From: Pohlia nutans
Taxonomy: Eukaryota; Streptophyta; Bryopsida; Bryales; Mniaceae
NCBI GenBank assembly: GCA_022496805.1
Contig: CM040086.1
Location: 2,916,501 to 2,980,500 of the forward strand
Length of the DNA: 64,000 bases
Direction: 5' to 3'
Part shown: positions 1 to 9,290 of the stretch, in pieces
Position numbering within the stretch: the first letter of the stretch is position 1
Layout: each line of letters starts with the position of its first letter
Made by a program: the position numbers and the translations under genes
Notes under the pieces: generated by a model
The model's database searches: none
What the model saw: the letters and a program-made list of their open reading frames with translations, nothing else
Told to the model about the DNA's origin: nothing

Positions 1-1396
1 CAGGATCATTTTGTAATTGAATTCTCCTCTTTGATACTGGCTCCTCACTATTCTCAGCGTCAAGTCTTCCACGTTTCTCTTCAACTGAGGCCTCATGCAG
101 CTCATCAGTGTCCTTCCCTTCATTCATAAATGCTCTGATGCTACTAGCATCTACTGGGTCTTCCCATCCAGTTGCTTTCCTGATGGCTTGAGCCCCTCTC
201 TTCATCAGTACGTTTTCTTGAATAGATGAAGCACTAATTGAATGCTCCTCTATCTCAATGTGGTATGCATCAGCTTCATGCACTTGCACAGAGCTAGATC
301 TTGCCATCCTTTCTTCCACAAGCCTCTTCATTCCTCCTCTCCCAAAGTTGGTTGCCAACGAAGAGCCTGTAGAGGCATCATGAATCTTCCCATCTTTGTA
401 GAAGACAAGAACATTCTTGAGTGTCTCTTCATAGGATTCACACCCTCTCAGAGTATGTTCAGTCTCCTCATCACACCAAACACACCTCCTTGCATATTTT
501 CTAGCACCTTCAGATGGTTGTGAAGGAGAAGCTCCTCTGGCCTTCTTCAATTCACTAAACTCCACCCTTAGCTCTCGAAAACCCTTGATAAGCTCCTCAA
601 GGGCATTTCCTTCAGTGCTCTTAGCAGCCTTGAAGGTGCTTCCCGAACTTGTTGACGGTGTCGGAGCAAAAGACACTTTAAGAGGCTTTGGTATCTGAAT
701 AGGCTCAGTATCACTCCTCCCTTCAACACCTCTTGACCTTACACGCTGTTGTTTGGCCAAAAGAACCACGGTTTCTTCAACCCTCCTCCAATCGTTGGTG
801 AAACCACCTTCCGTGGTACGATCTCCAAGTAGTAGAAGAAGTCTGTCTTCCAATGCAACATCAGTTGCTTGGAGGAAAAGCTCAGCCTTCCTGGAATCTA
901 GAAGGCGTCTCTCTGCCATAGGTAATTGGCCAAACTTCTTCTCAAAATCTCTCAACAGCTCATTGGGACCCATCGTGTTTCCCGGCCGTTGCTCCACCCA
1001 CTCAAGAAAAGATCTCTTCGTCATCCTCTCTGAGTCTTCATCAAAATACTCATCACGGAGCCGTTCAGCAAACTCCACCCATGAGACAACAGCTTCACGG
1101 ATCTCTTGCACTCGGTCACGGATATAAGGCTCAACCGCCACATCAAAAGTGTGCATCATCTGATTGTCATCAGCCTGATGCACTTCCATCTCACAAACGT
1201 AGGTTCGCAAGAACTTAGAGATGTTCTTGCCATCAAACCTTCCAATCTTGGAAACAACAGCCTTGAGAGCCTTGGTGGCACCTTGTCCACCCTGAGTTGA
1301 CCTCTGTTGCTCCATAAACAAGGCCAATGCCCCTAAAATGTTCTCCATCGGAAACTGCACTCCAACGGTGGCGGCAGTCTCTTCACGGTCTCCCAT
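1..1396 (-). CDS. gag: gag-protease of the leftmost unit (cut by the window edge)
   Basis: The frame starts with ATG at 1394-1396, 31 nt downstream of the primer-binding site, and runs off the left edge. It is identical in sequence to the N-terminal part of the complete copies: the capsid-like region and zinc knuckle are inside the window, while the aspartic protease is outside. Its presence shows that at least one more unit continues leftwards. Confidence 0.9.
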   Translation of the reverse strand, partial: MGDREETAATVGVQFPMENILGALALFMEQQRSTQGGQGATKALKAVVSKIGRFDGKNISKFLRTYVCEMEVHQADDNQMMHTFDVAVEPYIRDRVQEIREAVVSWVEFAERLRDEYFDEDSERMTKRSFLEWVEQRPGNTMGPNELLRDFEKKFGQLPMAERRLLDSRKAELFLQATDVALEDRLLLLLGDRTTEGGFTNDWRRVEETVVLLAKQQRVRSRGVEGRSDTEPIQIPKPLKVSFAPTPSTSSGSTFKAAKSTEGNALEELIKGFRELRVEFSELKKARGASPSQPSEGARKYARRCVWCDEETEHTLRGCESYEETLKNVLVFYKDGKIHDASTGSSLATNFGRGGMKRLVEERMARSSSVQVHEADAYHIEIEEHSISASSIQENVLMKRGAQAIRKATGWEDPVDASSIRAFMNEGKDTDELHEASVEEKRGRLDAENSEEPVSKRRIQLQNDP

Positions 1397-1426
1397 AGCA
1401 ACAATCTCACCAGTCGCCTCAAAGCT

Positions 1427-1444
1427 CTCTCAGTGGAAGCACCA
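1427..1444 (-). promoter_or_regulatory. Primer-binding site of the gypsy element
   Basis: On the minus strand TGGTGCTTCCACTGAGAG starts 3 nt after the LTR end. The leading TGG pairs with the universal tRNA CCA end, as expected for a tRNA-primed element. I did not assign the primer tRNA. The same site recurs at 9270-9287 and 17113-17130. Confidence 0.7.
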
Positions 1445-1447
1445 ATA

Positions 1448-3206
1448 TGTCGGGTAGAGAGGAGCGCGCTCTGAGAATTCGCGGGGAATCTGGCTGCGAC
1501 ACGATGACCAGATAGCTTGGGAGATCGGTCTTGTCTTCAATTCTTGTACTCTTCAAATCTTCAAATCTCTTCCCAGTCCTATCCTGCAATGGCTCTAAAA
1601 GGTTTAAGGGTAAGGGTGGGGTAATAAGAAACCACGGGCCTCGGACGGGTAAAACGGGACGGTCAGACCACGAGCTGAAACCGTCCGAAAGATGGTTCCT
1701 AAATTTCAAACCCACGGTGACCAGCAAACGTGCCTCACCGGTGGGAACAACATAAACACGACCGTGTGGGTGATCAATCCCACTTCGCCGCAACAAAGTT
1801 TACAAAACAAAATTGAAAACAACTAGCCTCCAAAACCGGCTGGGAATAACAATAAAAAACAACGAGCCTCCAAAACCGGCTAGGAACAACAATAAAAGAC
1901 AACGAGCCACAAGCCACAACACACAAATGTTCTCGTCTTCTTGTCTTGAAGTCTTCAAATCTTCTTCCTTTAAAGTCTCAAAGTGTTTAAAAACACAAAG
2001 AAACCTTCAAGGCAATCTTCTATTGTGGCTGCGAGCTTCTAATTGATGCTACAGATGGCTCAAGTCTCCAAAAGCTAAGTATAATAGCTTTTTGAAAAGC
2101 TAAAACAACAAACTGACACTCCTCAAAATTTCAATTGAATCTAAGTTACTGTCCAAAAGTTATAAGAGAGCAAAGTGGAAGCTTTATTTTTCTTTTGACA
2201 ACCAACCTCCGCCTCTTTATATCTTCATAACTTTTGATATAAAGCTCTTACATACAAGTGCAATAGCATTTTGGAAAGCTAATGCAAACTACTACAATAT
2301 GTATAATTTTTATAGAAACCCTAAACTCTGTCCATAAGTTATGGCTAATCAAAGTTTCGGTCTCTTTATTTTTAGAGAGTTTCAACTTCTCAACTTCAAC
2401 ACACAACAACTCCTTCAATAAAACTCCAAATAGATTGAGTGATAGCAATCTGGAGAGCTAATCTCATAGACTATCAGTCCTGTAGATTTCAAAAGAAATT
2501 ATCACAGTGACCAAAAGTTATGGTCCTCGAAGTCTTAGCTTCCTTCTTTCCAAAGGCAGTCAACCTCCACGCCTTCACACCTTCATAACTTCCTCTTCGG
2601 AACTCCAAATCATAAAAGTAATAACTTTTTGGAAAGCTATTACAATGATACATACACTCTCAAAATTGCAAAGCAAGTTGATACACACAACAAAAGTTGT
2701 GGCTCGTCGAAACCTCTGCCCTCTCAATGGACGGCCAAGGGTTTCCACAAACTTCCAACCTTCACAACTTTTGCAATACAATTCCAAATTCAACTTATAA
2801 GATCAATTCGGAAAGGTCTCATTACAAGGAACAATCTCTCAAAATTTCAATTTAAACAAAGTCTTGCTCAATGAGCTACATCAAGTCGAAATTCTGCCTC
2901 CAAAGCTCTCACTATTCACACACACAAAAAAACTCCCGACAATCTTCAAAACCCCAAGACCTCACTAAATCTCATCCAATCAAAGGTGGCGGTGGGGCAC
3001 ATATGCCCAAGCTCCCCTTTGAAGCTTCAAAGAAGGTACTTTTTCCCCCCCTTCCTATTCACACCTTTCAAACTACCTAATCCTTTGATGATTTAATTAA
3101 AACGAAAGACAAACTATATGTACTATTTTCATTCCGCTACTCCATTCATTGAAAATACAAAGCTTAGAGCATATATGTACACGATGGAAGCATTTCCATC
3201 ACGACA
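1448..3206 (-). repeat. LTR 1 of the gypsy array (shared between units)
   Basis: The repeat is 1759 bp with terminal inverted repeats TGTCG...CGACA, so both ends have the standard TG...CA. On the minus strand its 3' end is followed after 3 nt by the primer-binding site. It carries one private base at 2470 (A; G in the other two LTRs). Internally it holds a 179-bp degenerate tandem repeat. A TATAAAGA-like promoter motif can be read on the minus strand at about 2215-2222 (weak). Confidence 0.93.
2085..2880 (-). repeat. Five-unit, 179-bp degenerate tandem repeat inside the LTR
   Basis: A motif of the form TAGCnnTnTGGAAAGCT begins at 2085, 2264, 2443, 2622 and 2801, always 179 bp apart. Each unit continues with a CTCAAAATTTCAA-like stretch and a CAAAAGTTATGGCTC-like stretch. 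The units are strongly diverged from one another but identical between the three LTRs (also at about 9928-10723 and 17771-18566). In minus-strand orientation the block lies on the U3 side of the LTR, so a promoter or enhancer role is possible; that role is inference. Confidence 0.8.
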
Positions 3207-3222
3207 TGCACCCTCTCTAAAC
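3207..3222 (-). promoter_or_regulatory. Candidate polypurine tract next to the 3' LTR
   Basis: On the minus strand a purine-rich GGTTTAGAGAGGGTGCA-like stretch abuts the LTR start, where the plus-strand primer is expected. It is short and interrupted. The same sequence lies at 11050-11065. Confidence 0.4.
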
Positions 3223-3288
3223 CTGCACATCCTCCGGTATGTGCCACGTTTAGCCCTCCTCGCTGTCTTGATTGTCATCAATTGCATC

Positions 3289-6200
3289 CTATAGTTCTTC
3301 ATCTTCCTCTTCATCTTGTTGATCATCCTCTAGTTCTTCTGAATTGAAGTGTTCTTCAAGGTCTTCAAGATGAAACCTTCCACTTCTGCGAAAGATTTTG
3401 ATGCGCTTTCCAGCTACTGGTATACATAGAGAAGTTCCATCTAACTCACGGAGTGAATAAGTGCCATTGAGGTGCACTTTAATCACTACATAGGGTCCAA
3501 ACCATCTTTTTGAAAATTTTCGCACCGTGCTGTGTTGATGCTCCAATGTGCTATCAAATACAAGGACCCAATCACCCTCTCTAATCTTCTTTCTTCTCAT
3601 TCGGTGTGTTCTGTCAAAGCGCTCTTTGTTGCTCAGTCTTGCAACTTTCATTTTCTCCAATGCAATCCCAACATCCTCTGGCAATCTTTCAAGTTGTTGG
3701 ATGCGAAGCTCCAACAGTCTTTCTCTGCTTATGTCATCTTCCCATGCAAGAAACACCCATGTGGGAATATCGACCTCCACCGGCATGATTGGTTTCTGTC
3801 CATACATTAGTTCTACAGGCATGTAACCGGTAACCGTACTGTGTGTGGTTCTATCAGCCCACAGAGCAAACGGTAGCAATTTTGACCACATCTTAGGCTT
3901 TCCTTTACAAGCTTTGACTAAAGCATGAATGATTGGGGGATGTCCCCTTTCAATCTTGCCATTGGCCTCAGGATTGTAAGCCGTTGTCAGCTTCAATTGC
4001 ACACCATATCGGTTGAAAAATTCCTTGGCTTCAGCAGCATTTAATTCTCCTCTGTCAGCTCTCATCCGACCAATACTCCCGTACCGACTAAAAATGTCTT
4101 CAAGTATGAATCGGCAAACATTCACCGTTGTCTTGGTCCTCAAAGCTCTTCCTTCAACAAAATTTGAGAGTTCTTCTCGGGCCAAAACAAGGTATTTCAT
4201 CCCCCACATTGCATTTGGCATAGCAACCAAATCAATCATCCATTGAAAATGGATTGCAATGGGATAGGTCGGATGCAATTCGTCTCTGTGTCGTACCTTG
4301 GATTGTAATTGGCACACCACACAACAAGCTACAAATTCTTCAACATGTTTGTATAACCCCTTCCACCAATATCTTTCCTTGATTTTTGTATAAGTGGCCC
4401 AAACTCCTCTATGACCGGCCCAAAGCGTATCATGAAATTCTTGTAAAACTTTGGTCTTGGTCTGAAAGTCTCCCACCACCCTCAATGGCATTTCACCAAG
4501 TCTTTTTGCTCTCTTCCATAAAACCCCGTCTTTCAACAAATATCCATAAGACTGATGTCTGATGTCTTTGAATGTTTTATCCACCCAGCTTTCTTGCCGT
4601 TCCATGGTACTCAAATAGAGTCCAATGTCTCTTAATCTTCCTTCGTAGATCTCACTCTCGAAAGGCAAAGCTCCGGTGGATGAGCTTTCTCCATCTGTAA
4701 TCATCACATAACCTCCATGTGACAATTCTTCATCACCTTCATTAGCCATCATATCCACTTCATTGAAATACCTTGCTCTAGACAACATATCGGCAACACA
4801 ATTCTTTTTGCCTTCAATGTGAACTAAAACAGGGTTCAAAGATTTGATGTAGGCTATCCACCGCAACATTGCAATGTCTGGTGAAGAACAATTTGCTATC
4901 ATCCCCAGCAAAGGCAAGCAGTCAGTTTCTAACACCACCTCCGCTCCAATCAAGTAGTTTCTGTCAGCTTTTAGAGCTGTAAGAGCACCATATAATTCTC
5001 TTTTCACTTGTGGATATGCTCTCTGGCGATCTGTCAAGATTCTTGCTCCAAATCGGATAGCAAATCTCTTCCCTTCTTCATCATCTTGTCCAATAGCCCA
5101 TCCAATTGCAATTGGACTTGTGTCAACAGTCATAATCACCGGTCGTCCACAATTGTAGCTCACTTGTTTAAGAACCGGTGGTGACTGTAAAGTTCTTTTC
5201 AACTCTGCCATAGCCAAATCTTGCTCAATTTGCCAAACAAACTTGTTCCTCTTGCGTAATAGCTTGTATAGAGGTTCCGATATATGAGCAAAATGAGGGA
5301 TCCAAATTTGATAGAAGACACAGGCTCCTAAAAACCTCTTTACTTCAGTGACATTGCTACAGGCCATCATTCTCCCAATAGCATCCACCTTCTTAGGGTT
5401 AGGTTTCCTTCCATAAGAACCACATAAGTGTCCAACTACCAAAATCTCATCAACCCCAAACTTGGACTTGTCAATGGAGAGGGTCAAGTGCACCTCTTCA
5501 AGTCTGCTCAAGATTTTTGCCACGTCTTGTATATGATTAATCACAAAAGCTCTGCAACCATCATCTTGAACTGTTAAGTCTCTTTCTTTCTCCTCGCACC
5601 CTTTTATGGGAATGTCATCCACAAAAGGTATGGTTTTGTCAGGCACAAAGTCTCTTAGAATTTGATTCATAGCACTCTGCATATGTGCCACTGAATTGGT
5701 AGCACCTTGAAGCAATGTACACATGCGCATCAATCCAAGTGGAGTCTTCATGGTTGTCAAATCTCTGCTCTCAGCAGCTAGTTGGAATTGATCATAGCCA
5801 GAATATAGATCTCCAATGGAATATATTGCATGCCCCGCAAACACTTCTGCTACTTCATCAACAATAGGCCCTGAGCCTTTGTTTCTGATTGTTACTTTGT
5901 TTGCTGGCTGCATGTCTTGAATAAACCTCAATGCTCCTGACTTCTTTGGCACCGTGAACCATCGGTTTGAATACGGCGCCATTGAAGGCTCAAGTATGCC
6001 CATGTGCCTCTTTTCTTTGAGCAGCTCCACTAGTTTTGGAAGTAGAGCTCTAGGCACAGGTATAGGCTTTAAATCCCATGGTACGTGTGGTACAGTAAAA
6101 ATAACCATTGGTGTTACAACGTTTGGTTGTACACACCCAATTTCATCTGGCGAAGAAGCAAAGGCCTTTCCATGCATAGAAAGCATGTCTTGAAATTTCT

Positions 6201-6807
6201 TCTTCTCCGGCTCAGTCAAGAAATCATCTCCTCCAATCTTCAAGTTTGCCAAAGTCTCTTTGGTGAACTTGTGTCCAATTCTTCTTCCTTCTCTCAAACT
6301 TGGCTCCTTCTCAGCTTGTTTGACATGTTTATCAGTGTCAGGTGGTAACTGAGTAGCCACTGGCTTCACCTTTTTGGCCACAGTTTTGTACTTTGTATAA
6401 ACTGTAGCTTCTGACCTCCATTCATCAATTTTGGAATCACACAGCCTTGTCACTGCTGTAGAAATCTCATCATACATTGAACTTGTATGAACATTGACAA
6501 AGCAATGAGTAGCCGTATTCGCATCCTTGTTTGTCTTTATATCTTGCAAAGTCTGCAAGATATCATCTGGCATACCATTTTCTTCATAAATACCAGAAAT
6601 GCCTTCATCTTCCTCTAGAACCTTCATTTTTTTTAGATTTTTCTCCATCTTTTTCACAAGCTTTCTATGTACATGGTCCAAGTCTTTGACATCAGAAAAG
6701 CTCACAATACCATCGTTTGTCACACTTGTAAATCCACACTTCACACCAGTATGTACAGTGGAGAATTTGTCAATCTTACTTCCCTTAGCACTCGTGGATC
6801 CCCACAT
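3289..6807 (-). CDS. pol: Pol polyprotein (RT-RNase H-integrase), Ty3/gypsy type, 1172 aa
   Basis: Domains run in the order RT, RNase H, integrase, which defines Ty3/gypsy. RT spans about 255-430 with Asp333 (IGDLYSGYDQF) and the catalytic FVDD at 395-398. RNase H spans about 555-680 with Asp562, Glu604, Asp629 and Asp673. The integrase zinc finger is H792-X6-H799...C829-X2-C832; the catalytic triad is Asp859, Asp918 and Glu953. A GPY/F-like module (RWFGPYVV) lies near 1110; no chromodomain is seen. The tail is rich in Glu and Asp. Residues 1-200 match no domain I know, and the protease is in the upstream gag frame. The frame is open upstream of the ATG and overlaps the gag end. Wording such as YSGYDQF and IPFVDDIPIKG is of a type I associate with elements of fungi and early-diverging plants (recollection). 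Confidence 0.92.
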   Translation of the reverse strand: MWGSTSAKGSKIDKFSTVHTGVKCGFTSVTNDGIVSFSDVKDLDHVHRKLVKKMEKNLKKMKVLEEDEGISGIYEENGMPDDILQTLQDIKTNKDANTATHCFVNVHTSSMYDEISTAVTRLCDSKIDEWRSEATVYTKYKTVAKKVKPVATQLPPDTDKHVKQAEKEPSLREGRRIGHKFTKETLANLKIGGDDFLTEPEKKKFQDMLSMHGKAFASSPDEIGCVQPNVVTPMVIFTVPHVPWDLKPIPVPRALLPKLVELLKEKRHMGILEPSMAPYSNRWFTVPKKSGALRFIQDMQPANKVTIRNKGSGPIVDEVAEVFAGHAIYSIGDLYSGYDQFQLAAESRDLTTMKTPLGLMRMCTLLQGATNSVAHMQSAMNQILRDFVPDKTIPFVDDIPIKGCEEKERDLTVQDDGCRAFVINHIQDVAKILSRLEEVHLTLSIDKSKFGVDEILVVGHLCGSYGRKPNPKKVDAIGRMMACSNVTEVKRFLGACVFYQIWIPHFAHISEPLYKLLRKRNKFVWQIEQDLAMAELKRTLQSPPVLKQVSYNCGRPVIMTVDTSPIAIGWAIGQDDEEGKRFAIRFGARILTDRQRAYPQVKRELYGALTALKADRNYLIGAEVVLETDCLPLLGMIANCSSPDIAMLRWIAYIKSLNPVLVHIEGKKNCVADMLSRARYFNEVDMMANEGDEELSHGGYVMITDGESSSTGALPFESEIYEGRLRDIGLYLSTMERQESWVDKTFKDIRHQSYGYLLKDGVLWKRAKRLGEMPLRVVGDFQTKTKVLQEFHDTLWAGHRGVWATYTKIKERYWWKGLYKHVEEFVACCVVCQLQSKVRHRDELHPTYPIAIHFQWMIDLVAMPNAMWGMKYLVLAREELSNFVEGRALRTKTTVNVCRFILEDIFSRYGSIGRMRADRGELNAAEAKEFFNRYGVQLKLTTAYNPEANGKIERGHPPIIHALVKACKGKPKMWSKLLPFALWADRTTHSTVTGYMPVELMYGQKPIMPVEVDIPTWVFLAWEDDISRERLLELRIQQLERLPEDVGIALEKMKVARLSNKERFDRTHRMRRKKIREGDWVLVFDSTLEHQHSTVRKFSKRWFGPYVVIKVHLNGTYSLRELDGTSLCIPVAGKRIKIFRRSGRFHLEDLEEHFNSEELEDDQQDEEEDEEL

Positions 6808-6821
6808 TCCACGTGTGCCCT

Positions 6822-9239
6822 TTAGAAATCCGGGAAGTTTAGAGAAGTCGGTAGCGGAACCTCTCTGAGTTGAAGTCGATGCCTCTCATTGTCAGGCTTC
6901 ACTGTTAAGAATTGCACTGACTTCTTCCCATCAAGACTCCTGATTCGGGCATAATGAGACCCGTTATCCAACACCTTGGTCTCCATTCTCGAAGCGGTGA
7001 TGAAAGGTTGGCCCAAAATTACCGGATAGGCACTAAGGTTTTGAACAAAGAAATTTTTTTCAACTTCCACATCTCCAATCTTTGTGGGTATCGCAGGGCA
7101 AGCTCCATGTAATCGAGTCCGCCCGCTATTGGCTGATTTCATGATCCAGCCATGGTCTATGTCAATTGGCCATTTGCCCTTCTCATAGACATTCCGAGAC
7201 ATAATGTTGATCTCAGAACCATGGTCAACAAGGGCCAAAACATGTTCATCAAGCCCTCCCAGCTTCATTTTTGTCTCAGTGGTGGCTCTGGCCCAAAATG
7301 GTAGATCATACTCAATTCTTTCTTCATTTTCTCTCATGTTGGGAAGATCATAAGAGCACTCAAAAGTCTGTGTCTCATGGCCTTCATCCTTTGGAACTTC
7401 TTCTTTTTGAGTCACCTCATCACCCATCATGACAAATACTTCACCAATCTCCATCTCTTCCTCTTCGGTCATGTGGGTGTCTAAAGCTTTGACCATCACA
7501 GCCTCAGCTGTCATTTGTCTCTTCCTCTTGATGATGTCAATGATTAGATCATGAAAATCTTTCTTTGCTATGCCAAGTGCTTCCCTCAAGGTGAATTCGA
7601 TCTTGGCATCCAAGATCCTTTCCTCTAATATTCCCTTCATGTCAATAGAGGTCTCAATGTCTGACAGGAGCTTGTAAGTAGGCACTCTCCCCTTTGCCTT
7701 GCCAGAATCTCCTTTCTCTTGGCCCTTTTTGCTATCACTGGACTGCCCCCAATCCTTCTCAGGTAGTGGTGCATCTCCTGGATGTACAGTGCTAGGGCTT
7801 GCTGTCTTTGAGCGTGTAGGAACCCTCTTCCTCATTTCTGTATCAGGATCATTTTGTAATTGAATTCTCCTCTTTGATACTGGCTCCTCACTATTCTCAG
7901 CGTCAAGTCTTCCACGTTTCTCTTCAACTGAGGCCTCATGCAGCTCATCAGTGTCCTTCCCTTCATTCATAAATGCTCTGATGCTACTAGCATCTACTGG
8001 GTCTTCCCATCCAGTTGCTTTCCTGATGGCTTGAGCCCCTCTCTTCATCAGTACGTTTTCTTGAATAGATGAAGCACTAATTGAATGCTCCTCTATCTCA
8101 ATGTGGTATGCATCAGCTTCATGCACTTGCACAGAGCTAGATCTTGCCATCCTTTCTTCCACAAGCCTCTTCATTCCTCCTCTCCCAAAGTTGGTTGCCA
8201 ACGAAGAGCCTGTAGAGGCATCATGAATCTTCCCATCTTTGTAGAAGACAAGAACATTCTTGAGTGTCTCTTCATAGGATTCACACCCTCTCAGAGTATG
8301 TTCAGTCTCCTCATCACACCAAACACACCTCCTTGCATATTTTCTAGCACCTTCAGATGGTTGTGAAGGAGAAGCTCCTCTGGCCTTCTTCAATTCACTA
8401 AACTCCACCCTTAGCTCTCGAAAACCCTTGATAAGCTCCTCAAGGGCATTTCCTTCAGTGCTCTTAGCAGCCTTGAAGGTGCTTCCCGAACTTGTTGACG
8501 GTGTCGGAGCAAAAGACACTTTAAGAGGCTTTGGTATCTGAATAGGCTCAGTATCACTCCTCCCTTCAACACCTCTTGACCTTACACGCTGTTGTTTGGC
8601 CAAAAGAACCACGGTTTCTTCAACCCTCCTCCAATCGTTGGTGAAACCACCTTCCGTGGTACGATCTCCAAGTAGTAGAAGAAGTCTGTCTTCCAATGCA
8701 ACATCAGTTGCTTGGAGGAAAAGCTCAGCCTTCCTGGAATCTAGAAGGCGTCTCTCTGCCATAGGTAATTGGCCAAACTTCTTCTCAAAATCTCTCAACA
8801 GCTCATTGGGACCCATCGTGTTTCCCGGCCGTTGCTCCACCCACTCAAGAAAAGATCTCTTCGTCATCCTCTCTGAGTCTTCATCAAAATACTCATCACG
8901 GAGCCGTTCAGCAAACTCCACCCATGAGACAACAGCTTCACGGATCTCTTGCACTCGGTCACGGATATAAGGCTCAACCGCCACATCAAAAGTGTGCATC
9001 ATCTGATTGTCATCAGCCTGATGCACTTCCATCTCACAAACGTAGGTTCGCAAGAACTTAGAGATGTTCTTGCCATCAAACCTTCCAATCTTGGAAACAA
9101 CAGCCTTGAGAGCCTTGGTGGCACCTTGTCCACCCTGAGTTGACCTCTGTTGCTCCATAAACAAGGCCAATGCCCCTAAAATGTTCTCCATCGGAAACTG
9201 CACTCCAACGGTGGCGGCAGTCTCTTCACGGTCTCCCAT
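6822..9239 (-). CDS. gag: Gag-protease polyprotein of the gypsy element, 805 aa
   Basis: The frame encodes the particle-forming Gag plus the aspartic protease. Residues 1-290 are a helical capsid-like region (FLEWVEQRPG, LFLQATDVALEDRL). A zinc knuckle lies at 305-319 as C-X2-C-X5-H-X4-C, one residue longer than the usual CX2CX4HX4C. Residues 400-560 are charged and low in complexity. The protease core is LALVDHGSEIN, with Asp at about 672 and DHG in place of the common DSG or DTG, followed by an ILGQPF motif typical of retropepsin-like domains. The stop lies 14 nt before the pol ATG and pol is in another frame; the offset fits -1 frameshifting or reinitiation. The frame is fully open, so the copy may be functional. 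Confidence 0.9.
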   Translation of the reverse strand: MGDREETAATVGVQFPMENILGALALFMEQQRSTQGGQGATKALKAVVSKIGRFDGKNISKFLRTYVCEMEVHQADDNQMMHTFDVAVEPYIRDRVQEIREAVVSWVEFAERLRDEYFDEDSERMTKRSFLEWVEQRPGNTMGPNELLRDFEKKFGQLPMAERRLLDSRKAELFLQATDVALEDRLLLLLGDRTTEGGFTNDWRRVEETVVLLAKQQRVRSRGVEGRSDTEPIQIPKPLKVSFAPTPSTSSGSTFKAAKSTEGNALEELIKGFRELRVEFSELKKARGASPSQPSEGARKYARRCVWCDEETEHTLRGCESYEETLKNVLVFYKDGKIHDASTGSSLATNFGRGGMKRLVEERMARSSSVQVHEADAYHIEIEEHSISASSIQENVLMKRGAQAIRKATGWEDPVDASSIRAFMNEGKDTDELHEASVEEKRGRLDAENSEEPVSKRRIQLQNDPDTEMRKRVPTRSKTASPSTVHPGDAPLPEKDWGQSSDSKKGQEKGDSGKAKGRVPTYKLLSDIETSIDMKGILEERILDAKIEFTLREALGIAKKDFHDLIIDIIKRKRQMTAEAVMVKALDTHMTEEEEMEIGEVFVMMGDEVTQKEEVPKDEGHETQTFECSYDLPNMRENEERIEYDLPFWARATTETKMKLGGLDEHVLALVDHGSEINIMSRNVYEKGKWPIDIDHGWIMKSANSGRTRLHGACPAIPTKIGDVEVEKNFFVQNLSAYPVILGQPFITASRMETKVLDNGSHYARIRSLDGKKSVQFLTVKPDNERHRLQLREVPLPTSLNFPDF

Positions 9240-9290
9240 AGCAACAATCTCACCAGTCGCCTCAAAGCTCTCTCAGTGGAAGCACCAATA

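Noticed and set aside
242..1300. Plus-strand frames of 64-124 codons opposite gag, present in each unit
   Set aside because: They are shadows of the minus-strand gag and are serine-rich from the reverse complement of charged codons.
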